Source: JBAOHV01 sp963714875
GTDB taxonomy: Bacteria; Actinomycetota; Acidimicrobiia; Acidimicrobiales; Microtrichaceae
NCBI GenBank assembly: GCA_963714875.1
Contig: CAVQQI010000014.1
Location: forward strand, 1 to 64,000
Direction: 5' to 3'
DNA length: 64,000 nucleotides
This document shows positions 33,533 through 42,939 of the stretch, one piece after another. The position numbers and the translations under genes were made by a program. Within the stretch, counting starts at the first letter, position 1. Each line of letters begins with the position of its first letter. Under the pieces are notes generated by a model. That model was given only the letters and a program-made list of their open reading frames with translations, did not search any database and was not told the DNA's origin.

Positions 33533-35143
33533 ATGGAACGCCTGTCCGGGATGGACGCGACATTCCTCTACCTGGAGACCGACGCCGGCCACATGCACGT
33601 GGCGATGGTCGGCATCTACGACGTGTCGACCATGAGCGGCGGCTACTCGTTCGACAAGCTCAAGGCGCACATCGCCAGCCGGCTCCACGTCGTCCCGCCG
33701 TTCCGACGCCGCCTCGTCGAGGTCCCCTTCCAGTTCCACCACCCTGTGTGGATCGAGGACCCCGAGTTCGACCTCGACTACCACGTGCGCCGCATCACCT
33801 GCCCCGCCCCGGGCGGCCGGCGGGAACTGGGCGCGGTGGCCGGTGAGATCGCCTCGGTCCCGCTCGACCGCTCACGCCCCCTGTGGGAGGCGTGGGTCAT
33901 CGAGGGGTTGAAGCACGACCGGGTCGGTTTCGTCGTCAAGGTCCACCACGCGGCGATCGATGGCTCGTCGGGAGCGGAGATCATGACGTCGCTCTACGAC
34001 CTGACCGCCGACGCGCCGCCGGTCGAGCCCGTCGACCTTCCCGCCGAGCGGGTCCCGACCGACGTCGAGCTGTTGTCCTACGCCACCATGTCCAAGCTGC
34101 GACGGGCCCGCGACGTCGTGCCCCTGGTGAGCCGGACCGTCGGGTCGGTCTCCAACCTGGTGCGCAGCATCCTCGACGACGACTCGAAGCACGGTGCGGT
34201 CCCCATGACCGCACCGCGCACGCCGTTCAACCAGTCGATCGGGCCGAAGCGCACCGTGGCGTTCGCCCGGGTCCCGCTCGACGAGACCAAGGCCATCAAG
34301 GAAGCACTCGGGGTCAAGGTCAACGACGTGGTGCTCGAGCTGTGCTCTGCCACGTTGCGCCGCTACCTGGAACTGCACGACGCGCTCCCCGACGAACCGC
34401 TGTTGGCGGTGTGCCCGGTCTCGGTGCGCATCGAGGAGGAGAGCGGCGCAGGCGGGAACAAGGTCTCTGCGATGTTCGCGTCGCTCGCCACCGACCTGGA
34501 CGACCCCGCCCTCAGGCTCAGCGCGATCTGCGAGAGCACCGAGGGGGCCAAGGAGGACCACAACGCCGTCGGAGCGAGAACGCTGACCGACTGGGCCGAG
34601 TGGGCAGCGCCACGCACCTTCGGGTTGGCCTCGCGGTTGTACAGCTCGATGAACCTGGCCAACCAGCACCGCCCGATCCACAACCTGGTGATCTCCAACG
34701 TGCCGGGCCCGCCGTTCCCGCTGTACCTCGCAGGTGCCGAGCTCGTCGCCGCGTACCCGATGGGTCCGATCATGGACGGTGCCGGGCTCAACATCACCGT
34801 GCTGTCCTACCGCGACCACATCGACATCGGGTTCCTGGCCGACGCCGATCTGGTGCCCGACATCTGGGAGGTCGCGGATCAGGTGGGTCCCGCGTTCGAT
34901 GAGCTCCGCCAGCTGGCAGGAGCGACGGACCCGACCATCATCAAGTCGGCCGCTCCGGTGACCTCCCGTCCCGGCACCGGGGTGACGCGCAACGGTTCAG
35001 CGGCGACCGGGACACCCTCGACCACGAAAAGGGCGCCGGCCAAGAAGAAGACCAAGGCCGCCAAGAAGGGCGCGAAGAAGAGCACCGGATCGGCGAAGAA
35101 GGCCACGAAGCGCACCGATCAGCAGGTGACACCCACCACGTGA
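33533..35143 (+). CDS. Wax ester synthase/diacylglycerol acyltransferase (WS/DGAT)
   Basis: 536 aa. It begins MERLSGMDATFLYLET and has the active-site motif VHHAAIDGSSG (about residue 140), PRTPFNQSIGPKR and the C-terminal NLVISNVPGPPFPLYLAGA typical of actinobacterial WS/DGAT enzymes. They esterify acyl-CoA with diacylglycerol or fatty alcohol to make storage lipid. The last 55 residues form a lysine/alanine-rich histone-H1-like tail (KKKTKAAKKGAKKSTGSAKK), an unusual addition that could bind acidic lipid or nucleic acid. The stop overlaps the region before the FadD19-like gene, so the two may be linked. Confidence 0.88.
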   Translation: MERLSGMDATFLYLETDAGHMHVAMVGIYDVSTMSGGYSFDKLKAHIASRLHVVPPFRRRLVEVPFQFHHPVWIEDPEFDLDYHVRRITCPAPGGRRELGAVAGEIASVPLDRSRPLWEAWVIEGLKHDRVGFVVKVHHAAIDGSSGAEIMTSLYDLTADAPPVEPVDLPAERVPTDVELLSYATMSKLRRARDVVPLVSRTVGSVSNLVRSILDDDSKHGAVPMTAPRTPFNQSIGPKRTVAFARVPLDETKAIKEALGVKVNDVVLELCSATLRRYLELHDALPDEPLLAVCPVSVRIEEESGAGGNKVSAMFASLATDLDDPALRLSAICESTEGAKEDHNAVGARTLTDWAEWAAPRTFGLASRLYSSMNLANQHRPIHNLVISNVPGPPFPLYLAGAELVAAYPMGPIMDGAGLNITVLSYRDHIDIGFLADADLVPDIWEVADQVGPAFDELRQLAGATDPTIIKSAAPVTSRPGTGVTRNGSAATGTPSTTKRAPAKKKTKAAKKGAKKSTGSAKKATKRTDQQVTPTT

Positions 35144-35159
35144 CCGCCGTCATGGCGGA

Positions 35160-35173
35160 TGGAACTTGTTCTA
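35160..35173. promoter_or_regulatory. KstR-type operator at the FadD19-like gene
   Basis: TGGAACTTGTTCTA is an exact match to TnnAACnnGTTnnA. It ends 11 bp before the chosen GTG start, so a bound repressor would cover the transcription or translation start region. Confidence 0.65.
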
Positions 35174-35184
35174 GTTTCTCCCCC

Positions 35185-36813
35185 GTGGCGTACAACATCG
35201 CAGACCTGTTCGAACACACCGTCGACGTGGTGCCCGACCGGCTCTGCGTGGTCGACGGACCGAATCGGCTCACCTACCGGGAGATGGACGAGCGCGGCAA
35301 CCGCATCGGCCACTACCTCGCGGCGCAGGGCGTTCAGCCCGCCGATCACGTCGGGATCTATGCCCAGAACTCCCACCAGTGGCTCGAGGCGATGCTCGGC
35401 TGCCTGAAGATCCGAGCGGTGCCGATCAACGTCAACTACCGCTACGTGGAGGACGAGCTCTCGTACCTCATCGGCAACGCCGAGCTGGTGGCCTGCGTGT
35501 TCGATCAGGAGTACGCCGGTCGGCTCTCGGCGGTCGCCGACCGCTCGCCGAAGCTGACCACGTTCGTCCACATCGAGGACGATTCCGGGGCCGACACCGC
35601 ATCGCTGGGGTCGGTCGCGTTCGAGGATGCAGCAGCGCAGGGATCACCGGAGCGCGACTTTCCGGAGCGTTCCGGCGACGACATCTACGTCATCTACACC
35701 GGCGGCACCACGGGGATGCCCAAGGGCGTGATGTGGCGCCACGAGGACATCTTCTTCGCGCTCGGCCAGGGCATCGATGCCCTCACCGGCGAGCGGGTCG
35801 CCTCGGAGTACAGCCGCGCGGAGCAGGCAGCCGCCTCACCCACCGGGCTGGTGTTCTGCGTGATACCGCCGTTGATGCACGGCGCGGCACAGATCGCGAC
35901 ACTGAGCCAGTGGTTCCTGGGCAGCACGCTGGTGCTGGTCCGCAAGTTCGATCCCGAGCTCGTCTGGAGCCTGTTCGAATCCGAGGGGGTCAACTCGGTG
36001 CTGCTGACCGGAGATGCCATGGCGCGGCCACTCATGGACGCGCTCGACGCCGAGCCGGACCGGTGGGACCTGTCCAACCTGGTCTCGGTCTCCTCCTCTG
36101 CCGCGTTGTTCTCGCAGTCGCTCAAGGATCGCTACCTCGAGCACTTCCCGAACCTCATCATCACCGACTCGATCGGGTCGACCGAGTCGGGGTTCAACGG
36201 CCTGACCTACGCAGCGAAGGGAGCGAAGGCGACCGCCGGCGGCCCCACGGTCAACCCCGGCGCAGATGTCGTGATCCTCGATGACGAACTGCGGCCGATC
36301 GAGCGCGGCGACCTGCGCATCGGCAAGCTCGGCCGGGGCGGCAACATCCCGCTCGGCTACTTCAACGACCCCGTCAAGACCGCCGAGACGTTCGTGATCG
36401 CCGCCGACGGCCGCCGTTACGCGGTCAGCGGCGACTCCGCTCAGTGGACCGAGGACGGGCAGATGACGATGCTCGGGCGGGGCTCGGTCTCGATCAACTC
36501 GGGCGGCGAGAAGATCTTCCCCGAAGAGGTCGAGCAGGCACTCAAGGCACATCCCGCGGTGTTCGACTGCACCGTGGTCGGCGTCGCCGATGATCGCTGG
36601 GGCCAGCGGGTGGCGGCGGTCATCCAGGTCACCGAGGGCACCACGGTCACCCTCGAGGACCTCTCGGCCCATGCCCGCCAGCACATCGCCGGGTACAAGG
36701 TCCCCCGCGAGCTGCACGTGGTGACCACGATCGTGCGGTCACCCTCGGGCAAGCCCGACTACCGGTGGGCCAAGCAGCTCGCGGAGTCGGGCGAGGCGCT
36801 CACCTCCGGATGA
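35185..36813 (+). CDS. FadD19-like steroid/fatty acid CoA ligase
   Basis: 542 aa from GTG 35185; an upstream start (35140) would put the operator inside the gene. The sequence follows mycobacterial FadD19 closely: MAYNIADLFEHTVDVVPDR at the start, YTGGTTGMPKGVMWRHEDI in the P-loop, IPPLMHGAAQ, TGDAMARPL, ITDSIGSTESGF, MLGRGSVSINSGGEKIFPEEVE and RSPSGKPDYRWAK. FadD19 attaches CoA to C5 or C8 side-chain carboxylates of sterols. The perfect KstR-type operator just upstream supports steroid catabolism. It follows the WS/DGAT gene on the same strand. Confidence 0.85.
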   Translation: MAYNIADLFEHTVDVVPDRLCVVDGPNRLTYREMDERGNRIGHYLAAQGVQPADHVGIYAQNSHQWLEAMLGCLKIRAVPINVNYRYVEDELSYLIGNAELVACVFDQEYAGRLSAVADRSPKLTTFVHIEDDSGADTASLGSVAFEDAAAQGSPERDFPERSGDDIYVIYTGGTTGMPKGVMWRHEDIFFALGQGIDALTGERVASEYSRAEQAAASPTGLVFCVIPPLMHGAAQIATLSQWFLGSTLVLVRKFDPELVWSLFESEGVNSVLLTGDAMARPLMDALDAEPDRWDLSNLVSVSSSAALFSQSLKDRYLEHFPNLIITDSIGSTESGFNGLTYAAKGAKATAGGPTVNPGADVVILDDELRPIERGDLRIGKLGRGGNIPLGYFNDPVKTAETFVIAADGRRYAVSGDSAQWTEDGQMTMLGRGSVSINSGGEKIFPEEVEQALKAHPAVFDCTVVGVADDRWGQRVAAVIQVTEGTTVTLEDLSAHARQHIAGYKVPRELHVVTTIVRSPSGKPDYRWAKQLAESGEALTSG

Positions 36814-36857
36814 GCTCGCTGCGACGCTGAGGGACTGCGCCGCCCGAACCCACGGCC

Positions 36858-36980
36858 GTGTCGCCGCCCAACCGTGTTGCCGAACGCGCCGAATCCGACG
36901 CGATCAGCAGCACAGTTCGCGTGTCGCCGCCCAACCGTGTTGCCGAACGCGCCGAATCCGACGCGATCAGCGGCACAGTT
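36858..36980. repeat. Tandem pair of 60-bp palindromic repeats, member of dispersed family
   Basis: Units 36858-36917 and 36921-36980 are identical except for one base (CAGCAGC versus CAGCGGC). Each begins GTGTCGCCGCCCAACCGTG and holds the inverted arms AACCGTGTTGCCGAACGCG and CGCGATCAGCAGCACAGTT. The same palindrome family occurs at 27107 and 28552. The gap between the FadD19-like gene and the LysE gene holds nothing else. Confidence 0.85.
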
Positions 36981-37000
36981 GGGAGCCCGGTCGGCCGGCC

Positions 37001-37876
37001 TCAGAGCTCGAGCAGGAAGTGCAGCGCCAGGCCGGCCATGAACACCGCGGCGCCCAGTCGGAGGCGGGCGCTGGCGACCGGACTCAGCGTGGTGCGCAAG
37101 GCCCCGCCCAGGACGACGAAGCTCCCGTGTGCCACCAGCGATGCGACCGCCATCCCGACCGCCCACCCTGCGGTGCCGACGCCGGCACCACCAGCCACCA
37201 CGACACTGGCGAACAGCACCAGCGTCAGCGGGTTCACCAGCGTCAGACCGAAGAACGCCACGGCCAACCGGGCGCCGGTGAGGTGACCGAACGACGAGGA
37301 GCGAGCTCCGACGTCGCCGGGCCCTGCACACCTCGCCATGCCGATACCAGGACCCGTTGCACCGTCGAGACCGCCGAGACCGTCGAGACCGTCGACCGCA
37401 ACCGTTGCAGCGCCGAGACCGTCGGCTCCGGATGTCGCTCCGTGGTGAGCGGAGGGGACCCCGGAACCGGCGCCGGCCATCGATCGATCCTCCTGGGGCA
37501 CCGCCATCCGGGGCACCGCCAGTCCGGGGCACCGCCATCGGGGTAGCCCGATCGCGGGTGCCGCGGTCGGGCTCGCAGCCCGGACCCCACCCAGGGACGA
37601 TCGGGCCAGGTCCACCGCCAGCCACACCAACACCGCCACTGCGACCATGGTCAGCCAACCGGTCACCGGCGCGAGCGCGGCGGCAACCGTGGCGCCGGTC
37701 ACGGCCGCAGCACTCGACAGCGACAGATCCGCAGCAGCGACCCCCACCACGGCAGGGGCGGCGGCTCGGACCCCGCGCTCCAGCCCCTGGTCCAACAGCA
37801 GCACCGAGATCGGGCCGACGGCGATCATCATCGGAAAGCCGATGGCCATCCCCAGCAGCACGTTGGCAAGTGTCAT
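37001..37876 (-). CDS. LysE/RhtB-family amino acid exporter
   Basis: 291 aa. It starts MTLANVLLGMAIGFPMMIAVGPISVLLLDQGLERG, the family's conserved first helix and GP-containing loop. The C-terminus has FFGLTLVNPLTLVLFASVV and GMAVASLVAHGSFVVLGG. A central loop of about 90 residues is unusual, with repeated Gly-Leu-Asp (VDGLDGLGGLDG). It exports basic or neutral amino acids. The Lrp/AsnC gene is divergent 68 bp away, the typical arrangement for a ligand-induced exporter. Confidence 0.8.
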   Translation of the reverse strand: MTLANVLLGMAIGFPMMIAVGPISVLLLDQGLERGVRAAAPAVVGVAAADLSLSSAAAVTGATVAAALAPVTGWLTMVAVAVLVWLAVDLARSSLGGVRAASPTAAPAIGLPRWRCPGLAVPRMAVPQEDRSMAGAGSGVPSAHHGATSGADGLGAATVAVDGLDGLGGLDGATGPGIGMARCAGPGDVGARSSSFGHLTGARLAVAFFGLTLVNPLTLVLFASVVVAGGAGVGTAGWAVGMAVASLVAHGSFVVLGGALRTTLSPVASARLRLGAAVFMAGLALHFLLEL

Positions 37877-37943
37877 GCACCGAGTATGTCGTCGAGGCGG
37901 CCGGGTTTCAGAGGGTTCTCGGGTGGCAATAGGCTCTGTGACC

Positions 37944-38390
37944 ATGGAAACCCCGGCAATTGACGCTCTCGACCATGCAATCATCGCTGAGCTGCGCAGC
38001 GACGCCAGAGTCAGCTGGCGAGAGCTCGGCGAGCGGGTCGGATTGGGACCGACCGCGACCGCCGACCGGGTGCGGCGGCTGGAACAGCTCGGGGTCGTGC
38101 GCGGGTACCACGCGGACGTCGACCTGTCGGCACTCGGCATGGGGCTCCGGGCGATCACCGAGCTCCGCCTGACCCCCGACACCCCCTACGAGCAGTTCGA
38201 GGCGACGCTGCGATCCACACCCGAGGTCCAGCTCGCGTTCCACGTCACCGGGAGCCTGGACTACGTGCTGATGCTGGCCTGCCCGGACGTGGCGACCCTG
38301 GATCGGCTCCTGTCGACCTGGCGGATCGAGGGCGGCGCACTGGAGAGCTCGACGCGGATCCTGCTGCGCGACGTCGACCTCTACAGCTGA
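37944..38390 (+). CDS. Lrp/AsnC-family transcriptional regulator
   Basis: 148 aa. The N-terminal HTH (ALDHAIIAELRSDARVSWRELGERVGLGPTATADRVRRLEQLGVVRGYHADVD) is standard AsnC. The C-terminal RAM ligand domain (GMGLRAITELRL, VQLAFHVTGSLDYVLMLACPD) binds amino acids. ATG 37944 was chosen over GTG 37938. It probably senses an amino acid and controls the divergent LysE-type exporter. Confidence 0.88.
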   Translation: METPAIDALDHAIIAELRSDARVSWRELGERVGLGPTATADRVRRLEQLGVVRGYHADVDLSALGMGLRAITELRLTPDTPYEQFEATLRSTPEVQLAFHVTGSLDYVLMLACPDVATLDRLLSTWRIEGGALESSTRILLRDVDLYS

Positions 38391-38420
38391 CCGGGCAACA
38401 GCCGACAGGACGCCGCCGAC

Positions 38421-38462
38421 CGAGCACAGCCCGACGAGCACAGCCCGACGAGCACAGCCCGA
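38421..38462. repeat. Three perfect tandem copies of a 14-bp unit
   Basis: CGAGCACAGCCCGA is repeated three times without gaps between the convergent ends of the Lrp gene and the ABC-F gene. A degenerate fourth copy (CGAGCACGG) follows. Confidence 0.85.
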
Positions 38463-38514
38463 CCAGGACGGCTGGACGAGCACGGCAGAGCGCATGCCCG
38501 ACGGCCGTCGGGCG

Positions 38515-40512
38515 TCATTGTCGATCGGCGAGGACCGTCTCGAGTCGTGATTGCGCCGCTTCCCACTCGGCGAGCAGTGCGCCGACCTTCGACTCTGCGG
38601 CCTCGTGGGCCTCGGCCAGCTCACGGACCTTCTGGTGGTCGTCGTAGATCTCCGGGTCTGCGAGCTGTTCGGCCAGCTCGGCCGCGCTCGCCTCGAGCTT
38701 GGCGATCTGGCGCTCCAATCGCTGCACCGTGCTCTTCAGCTCCTTGGTGGCACGCTGTCGTGCCTGGCGTTCCTCGGCACTCAGTCGACGGGTCTCGGCC
38801 TTGCTCGTCCGACGGGCTCCACCACCTGCGCCCGTGGTGCCCCCATCTGCGGCCGGCGCCGGCGATGCGCTCGCCCGGCCCGCCGCGGTGGTCGCCCCCG
38901 TCGGTGCCAGCACCTGCTCATCGACCCCGGGGTGGTAGACGACGGTCCCGTCGCGCACCTCGACCAGCGCGTCGGCCACCGAGCGGATCAGGTACCGGTC
39001 GTGGGTCACCAACAGCACCGTGCCGGGGTAGGCGTTGAGCGCGTCCTCCAACACGTCACAGCTGGGCAGGTCCAGGTGGTTGGTGGGCTCGTCGAGGACC
39101 AGCAGGTTGACCGGGTCGACCATGATCCGGGCCAGCGCCAACCGGGTGCGCTCACCCCCGGACAGATCACCGACCCGACGCTCGACGGCGTCACCGCGGA
39201 ACCCGAAGCTGCCCAGGATGGTGCGCAGGTTGCGCCCCTTGTCGTCGGCCACCACGGCGCGGAACTCCTCGAGCACCGTCCGGTCGAAGCGCAGTGAGTC
39301 GACCTGGTGCTGCGCGAACTCGGCGATGTCGACGTTGTTGCCGACGACGACCTCACCGCCCATCGGGGCCAGTCGACCCAGCAACAGCCGCAGAAGGGTC
39401 GTCTTGCCAGCCCCGTTGGGCCCGACGAGCGCCAGCTTCTGGCCGCGCTCGGCCACCAGGTCGATGCCCGACAGCACCGCCACGCCGTCGAAACCGACCG
39501 AGGCGTCGATGGCCTCGACGACGACCCGCGACGAACGCCGGGGGTCGGGGAACGCGAACTTCGCGACCAGGTCGGCGCGTGGGGGCGGCTTGAGCCGTTC
39601 GAGCTTCTCGAGGGCCTTCACGCGGCTCTGGACCTGCCGGGCTTTCGTCGCCTTGTAGCGGAACCGCTCGATGAACCGCTCGGTCGACGCCAGCTGGCGC
39701 TGCTGTGCAGCGGCGGCCGCCTCGGCTGCAGCGATGCGTTCCTCGCGCTGGATGACGAACTCCTCGAAACCACCCACGTACTCGATCGCCCGTCCGTGCG
39801 CGACCTCGACCACTCGCTCTGCCACTGCGTCCAGGAAGTCCCGGTCGTGGCTGACGAACAGGATCGCTCCGGGCCAGTGCGCAAGGTGCTGTTCGAGCCA
39901 CGCGACGGATTCCACGTCGAGGTGGTTGGTGGGTTCGTCGAGCACCAGCAGATCAGGAGCGGAGAGCATCAGCCGGGCCAGCGCCACCCGCATGCGCCAC
40001 CCACCGGACAGCTCGGCGACGGGTCGGTCCATGTCGGCGTCACCGAACCCCAGTCCAGCCAGCACGCGACGGGCCTCGGACTCGACGCCGTAGCCCCCCA
40101 ACGTCTCGAACCGGTGTTGCGCCTCGCCGTAGGACTCGAGCGCCCGCTCGTGTGCATCCGGATCGGGCCCTGACCCCGATGGACCCGTTGCGGCGACGTC
40201 GTCGGCCAGCCGCAACATCTGCTCCTCGAGGTCGGTCAGGTGCGCGGCGCCCCGCAACACCTCGTCGATGACCGACCCGTCGATCTGTTCGGTCAGCTCC
40301 TGGGGCAGGTAGCCGATGCGCGTGTCTCGGCCGATGTGGACCTCGCCCGCATCGGCGGCCTGCTCGCCGACGATGATCTCGAGCAACGTCGTCTTGCCGA
40401 CCCCGTTGCCCCCCACCAGGGCGACACGGCGGCCGGGCACGAGCTTGAACGTGACGCCCTCGAACAGTGTTCGCCCACCGAACGACTTCGACAGACCGGA
40501 GACGGTGATCAT
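38515..40512 (-). CDS. ABC-F family ATPase (translation factor type)
   Basis: 665 aa with two ABC cassettes and no membrane region. The first has Walker A GGNGVGKTT and signature LSGGWRMR with LLVLDEPTNHLD; the second has GPNGAGKTT and LSGGERTR with a second LVLDEPTNHLD. The linker between them (about 245-320) is basic and charged, as in ABC-F proteins that act on the ribosome. The C-terminal 110 residues form a coiled coil (TKELKSTVQRLERQIAKLE), as in Uup-like members. It could assist stalled ribosomes or confer antibiotic resistance; the sequence does not decide which. It stands alone on the minus strand. Confidence 0.88.
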   Translation of the reverse strand: MITVSGLSKSFGGRTLFEGVTFKLVPGRRVALVGGNGVGKTTLLEIIVGEQAADAGEVHIGRDTRIGYLPQELTEQIDGSVIDEVLRGAAHLTDLEEQMLRLADDVAATGPSGSGPDPDAHERALESYGEAQHRFETLGGYGVESEARRVLAGLGFGDADMDRPVAELSGGWRMRVALARLMLSAPDLLVLDEPTNHLDVESVAWLEQHLAHWPGAILFVSHDRDFLDAVAERVVEVAHGRAIEYVGGFEEFVIQREERIAAAEAAAAAQQRQLASTERFIERFRYKATKARQVQSRVKALEKLERLKPPPRADLVAKFAFPDPRRSSRVVVEAIDASVGFDGVAVLSGIDLVAERGQKLALVGPNGAGKTTLLRLLLGRLAPMGGEVVVGNNVDIAEFAQHQVDSLRFDRTVLEEFRAVVADDKGRNLRTILGSFGFRGDAVERRVGDLSGGERTRLALARIMVDPVNLLVLDEPTNHLDLPSCDVLEDALNAYPGTVLLVTHDRYLIRSVADALVEVRDGTVVYHPGVDEQVLAPTGATTAAGRASASPAPAADGGTTGAGGGARRTSKAETRRLSAEERQARQRATKELKSTVQRLERQIAKLEASAAELAEQLADPEIYDDHQKVRELAEAHEAAESKVGALLAEWEAAQSRLETVLADRQ

Positions 40513-40608
40513 CGGCCCGGCACGCTACCGGCACTGCACGTACCGTTCGACGGCAGTGCTCCCGCACGCAGCACCGCAGCGGAACGCCGGGCTGACCGAC
40601 AGCACCGA

Positions 40609-42720
40609 TCAGGGGCGGCGCCACAGGACGAACGGCAGGACCGGTCCCGATCCGGCCGAGCGCAGCCCTTCGGCCACCACGGTCATGGTCCACCCCGACC
40701 GCACGGCGTCATCGACCACCAGCCCCGGCCCGGTCGGCATCGGCGCGCCGTCGAGCCGAGCGAACTCGAACGCGTCCACCACGTTGGCCGCCTGCGCCGC
40801 GGAGTTCTCCATCTGCGCCTGCGGGGGCGCCGCCGCGTTCCGCCGGCGCACTGCGTCAACCAGTTCCAGCTTCCCGAGCTCGGCAAGTCGGCGGGCCAGA
40901 CCCTCGACCAGGAGCGGACGGGACCGGGACGGGATCCACGTCACCCACTCCGGCCGCTGCTGCCAGGGCCAGGCCTTGAGCGCCGCCGCCACGCCGCCGA
41001 CGAGTGCGTCGTCGGGGGCGGCATCAGCCGACCTGAACAACGTCGCGACCACCTCGGACCAGCCGGGATCGGAACCGAACGCGAGCGCACGGCCCTCGTG
41101 CGCCCGAAGCTCGGTGGCGATGTTGCCCGAGCGGCCGTCCAGGCCCTTGGGCCACTGCTTGCGCGGCTCGACCACCACCGGCGCGGACCAGAGGAACTGA
41201 CGGGCCGAGCCGGCCGCCGACTCGTCGATCGCGGTGTCGACCGAGGCGCCACGGCAGTTGTCGCAGCGACCGCAGTCCTGCGCATCGGCGTCGTCCAACT
41301 GCTCGCGCAGGAACCGGAGCCGACATGCGGAGGTGGCCTGGTACTCCCGCATGGCGGCCTGCTCAGCCGCCCGGGACTCGGCCAGCTGGCGGTACCGCTC
41401 GGTGTCGTAGGACCAGGAGTTCTCGGTGCGCATCCACCGACTGCCGTCTCGGTCCACCGCGCCGTCCACGTCGAGCACCTTCAACAAGGCCTCGAGACGA
41501 CCCCTCCGTAGGTTGACCATCCCCTCGAGCTCGACCACCGAGGCCCCGCCCGCGGATGACAGCGCGTCGAGCACCTCGAGGACCGTGGACTCCGGCGGCA
41601 TGGCGGTCGCGTCGAAGTACGCCCAGATGTCACGCTCGGTCGAGGTGGGCAGCAGCACGACCTGGGCATCGACGGTGCCCCGGCCTGCGCGTCCGACCTG
41701 CTGGTAGTACGCGATCGGCGACGACGGCGACCCGACGTGCACGACGTAGGCCAGCCGTGGGTTGTCGTAACCCATGCCGAGCGCCGAGGTGGCCACCACG
41801 CACGACAGCGACCCCTCGTCGAGTGCTGCTTCGATGCGCTCACGGTCTGCAGCGGGGGTGGCTCCGGTGTAGGACGCCGCGGCGACACCTGCTGCTGCGA
41901 GGAACTCCGCGGTGCGCTCCGCCTCGGACACGGTCAGGCAGTAGACCAGCCCCGGACCCTGGTGGCGCCCCACCCACCCGGCGAGCCAGGCGAGCCGCGC
42001 CTCGGCGCCGTCGATGCGGGCCACCGACAGATGCAGTGAGGGGCGGTCGAGCGAACCCCGGAAGGTCAGCGTGTCGAGGCCGATCTGACTCGCGACGTCG
42101 GCCTCGACACGAGCGTTCGCCGTCGCCGTCGCTGCAAGGACCGGTACGTCAGCGCCGAGTCCCGCCAGCACATCGGCGATCCGTCGGTAGTCGGGCCGGA
42201 AGTCGTGGCCCCAGTCCGAGATGCAATGGGCCTCGTCCACCACGAGCAGTCCCACGCTCTCGGCGAGCGCCGGCAGCACGTCCCGGCGGAAGCGCGGGTT
42301 GTTCAGTCGCTCGGGTGAGATCAGCAGCACGTCGACCTCGTCGGCGTCGATCTGCTGCTCGATCTGGTGCCAGTCGTCGATGTTGGCGGAGTTGATCGTG
42401 ACGGCCCGGATGCCGGCTCGGTTCGCCGCCTGCACCTGGTTGCGCATGAGCGCCAGCAGCGGCGAGACCACCAGGGTCGGCCCGACCCCCTGCTCGCGCA
42501 ACAAGCGGGTCGCGATCCAGTACACCGCCGACTTGCCCCACCCGGTGGCCTGCACGAGCAGGACCCTGCGTTGGTGCGTGACGAGCGCGTCGATGGCGGC
42601 CAACTGGTCGGGTCGCAGCTCAGCGGTGGCGCCCGCCAACTCGACCAGGACCTCGCCGGCGGCGACCGCCATCTCGCTCGTCGGCGGCGGCAGGGAGGAC
42701 GGTGCAACAGATGCAGTCAC
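40609..42720 (-). CDS. RecQ-family DNA helicase with C-terminal phosphoribosyltransferase-like domain
   Basis: 703 aa. SF2 motifs: QATGWGKSAVYW (I), SPLLALMRNQ (Ia), VVDEAHCISDWGHDFR (II), LAATATA (III) and QVGRAGRG (VI). The zinc site is CRLRFLREQLDDADAQDCGRCDNC, as in RecQ. The last 90 residues contain LVVDDAVRSGWTMTVVAEGLR, a PRPP-binding-loop pattern of type I phosphoribosyltransferases, and FVLWRRP at the end. RecQ unwinds recombination intermediates 3'-5'. The added domain may bind a nucleotide or act as a regulatory module. This architecture is seen in some actinobacteria. Confidence 0.82.
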   Translation of the reverse strand: MTASVAPSSLPPPTSEMAVAAGEVLVELAGATAELRPDQLAAIDALVTHQRRVLLVQATGWGKSAVYWIATRLLREQGVGPTLVVSPLLALMRNQVQAANRAGIRAVTINSANIDDWHQIEQQIDADEVDVLLISPERLNNPRFRRDVLPALAESVGLLVVDEAHCISDWGHDFRPDYRRIADVLAGLGADVPVLAATATANARVEADVASQIGLDTLTFRGSLDRPSLHLSVARIDGAEARLAWLAGWVGRHQGPGLVYCLTVSEAERTAEFLAAAGVAAASYTGATPAADRERIEAALDEGSLSCVVATSALGMGYDNPRLAYVVHVGSPSSPIAYYQQVGRAGRGTVDAQVVLLPTSTERDIWAYFDATAMPPESTVLEVLDALSSAGGASVVELEGMVNLRRGRLEALLKVLDVDGAVDRDGSRWMRTENSWSYDTERYRQLAESRAAEQAAMREYQATSACRLRFLREQLDDADAQDCGRCDNCRGASVDTAIDESAAGSARQFLWSAPVVVEPRKQWPKGLDGRSGNIATELRAHEGRALAFGSDPGWSEVVATLFRSADAAPDDALVGGVAAALKAWPWQQRPEWVTWIPSRSRPLLVEGLARRLAELGKLELVDAVRRRNAAAPPQAQMENSAAQAANVVDAFEFARLDGAPMPTGPGLVVDDAVRSGWTMTVVAEGLRSAGSGPVLPFVLWRRP

Positions 42721-42939
42721 CCCGACATGGTCGCACCCGGCACGGACACCCGCAGCGGGTCGGACAACCCCGATGGCAGAATCGACGACGGTGGACCAAC
42801 ACCGCGCGACGTCCGCGATCTAGGCTGACGCCACGTTTCCAACAGATGATTCTTGTGTTTCCGGGGGGCTCGGCACACGGATCACTTGCAATACTGCTGT
42901 CTGGGCACGAATTCGATCGTTCTGAGGGGTCGCCGGCGA

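Noticed and set aside
36858..36980. Rho-independent terminators of the FadD19-like gene
   Set aside because: The hairpins are strong but lack T-runs and match copies elsewhere, so they are treated as a repeat family.
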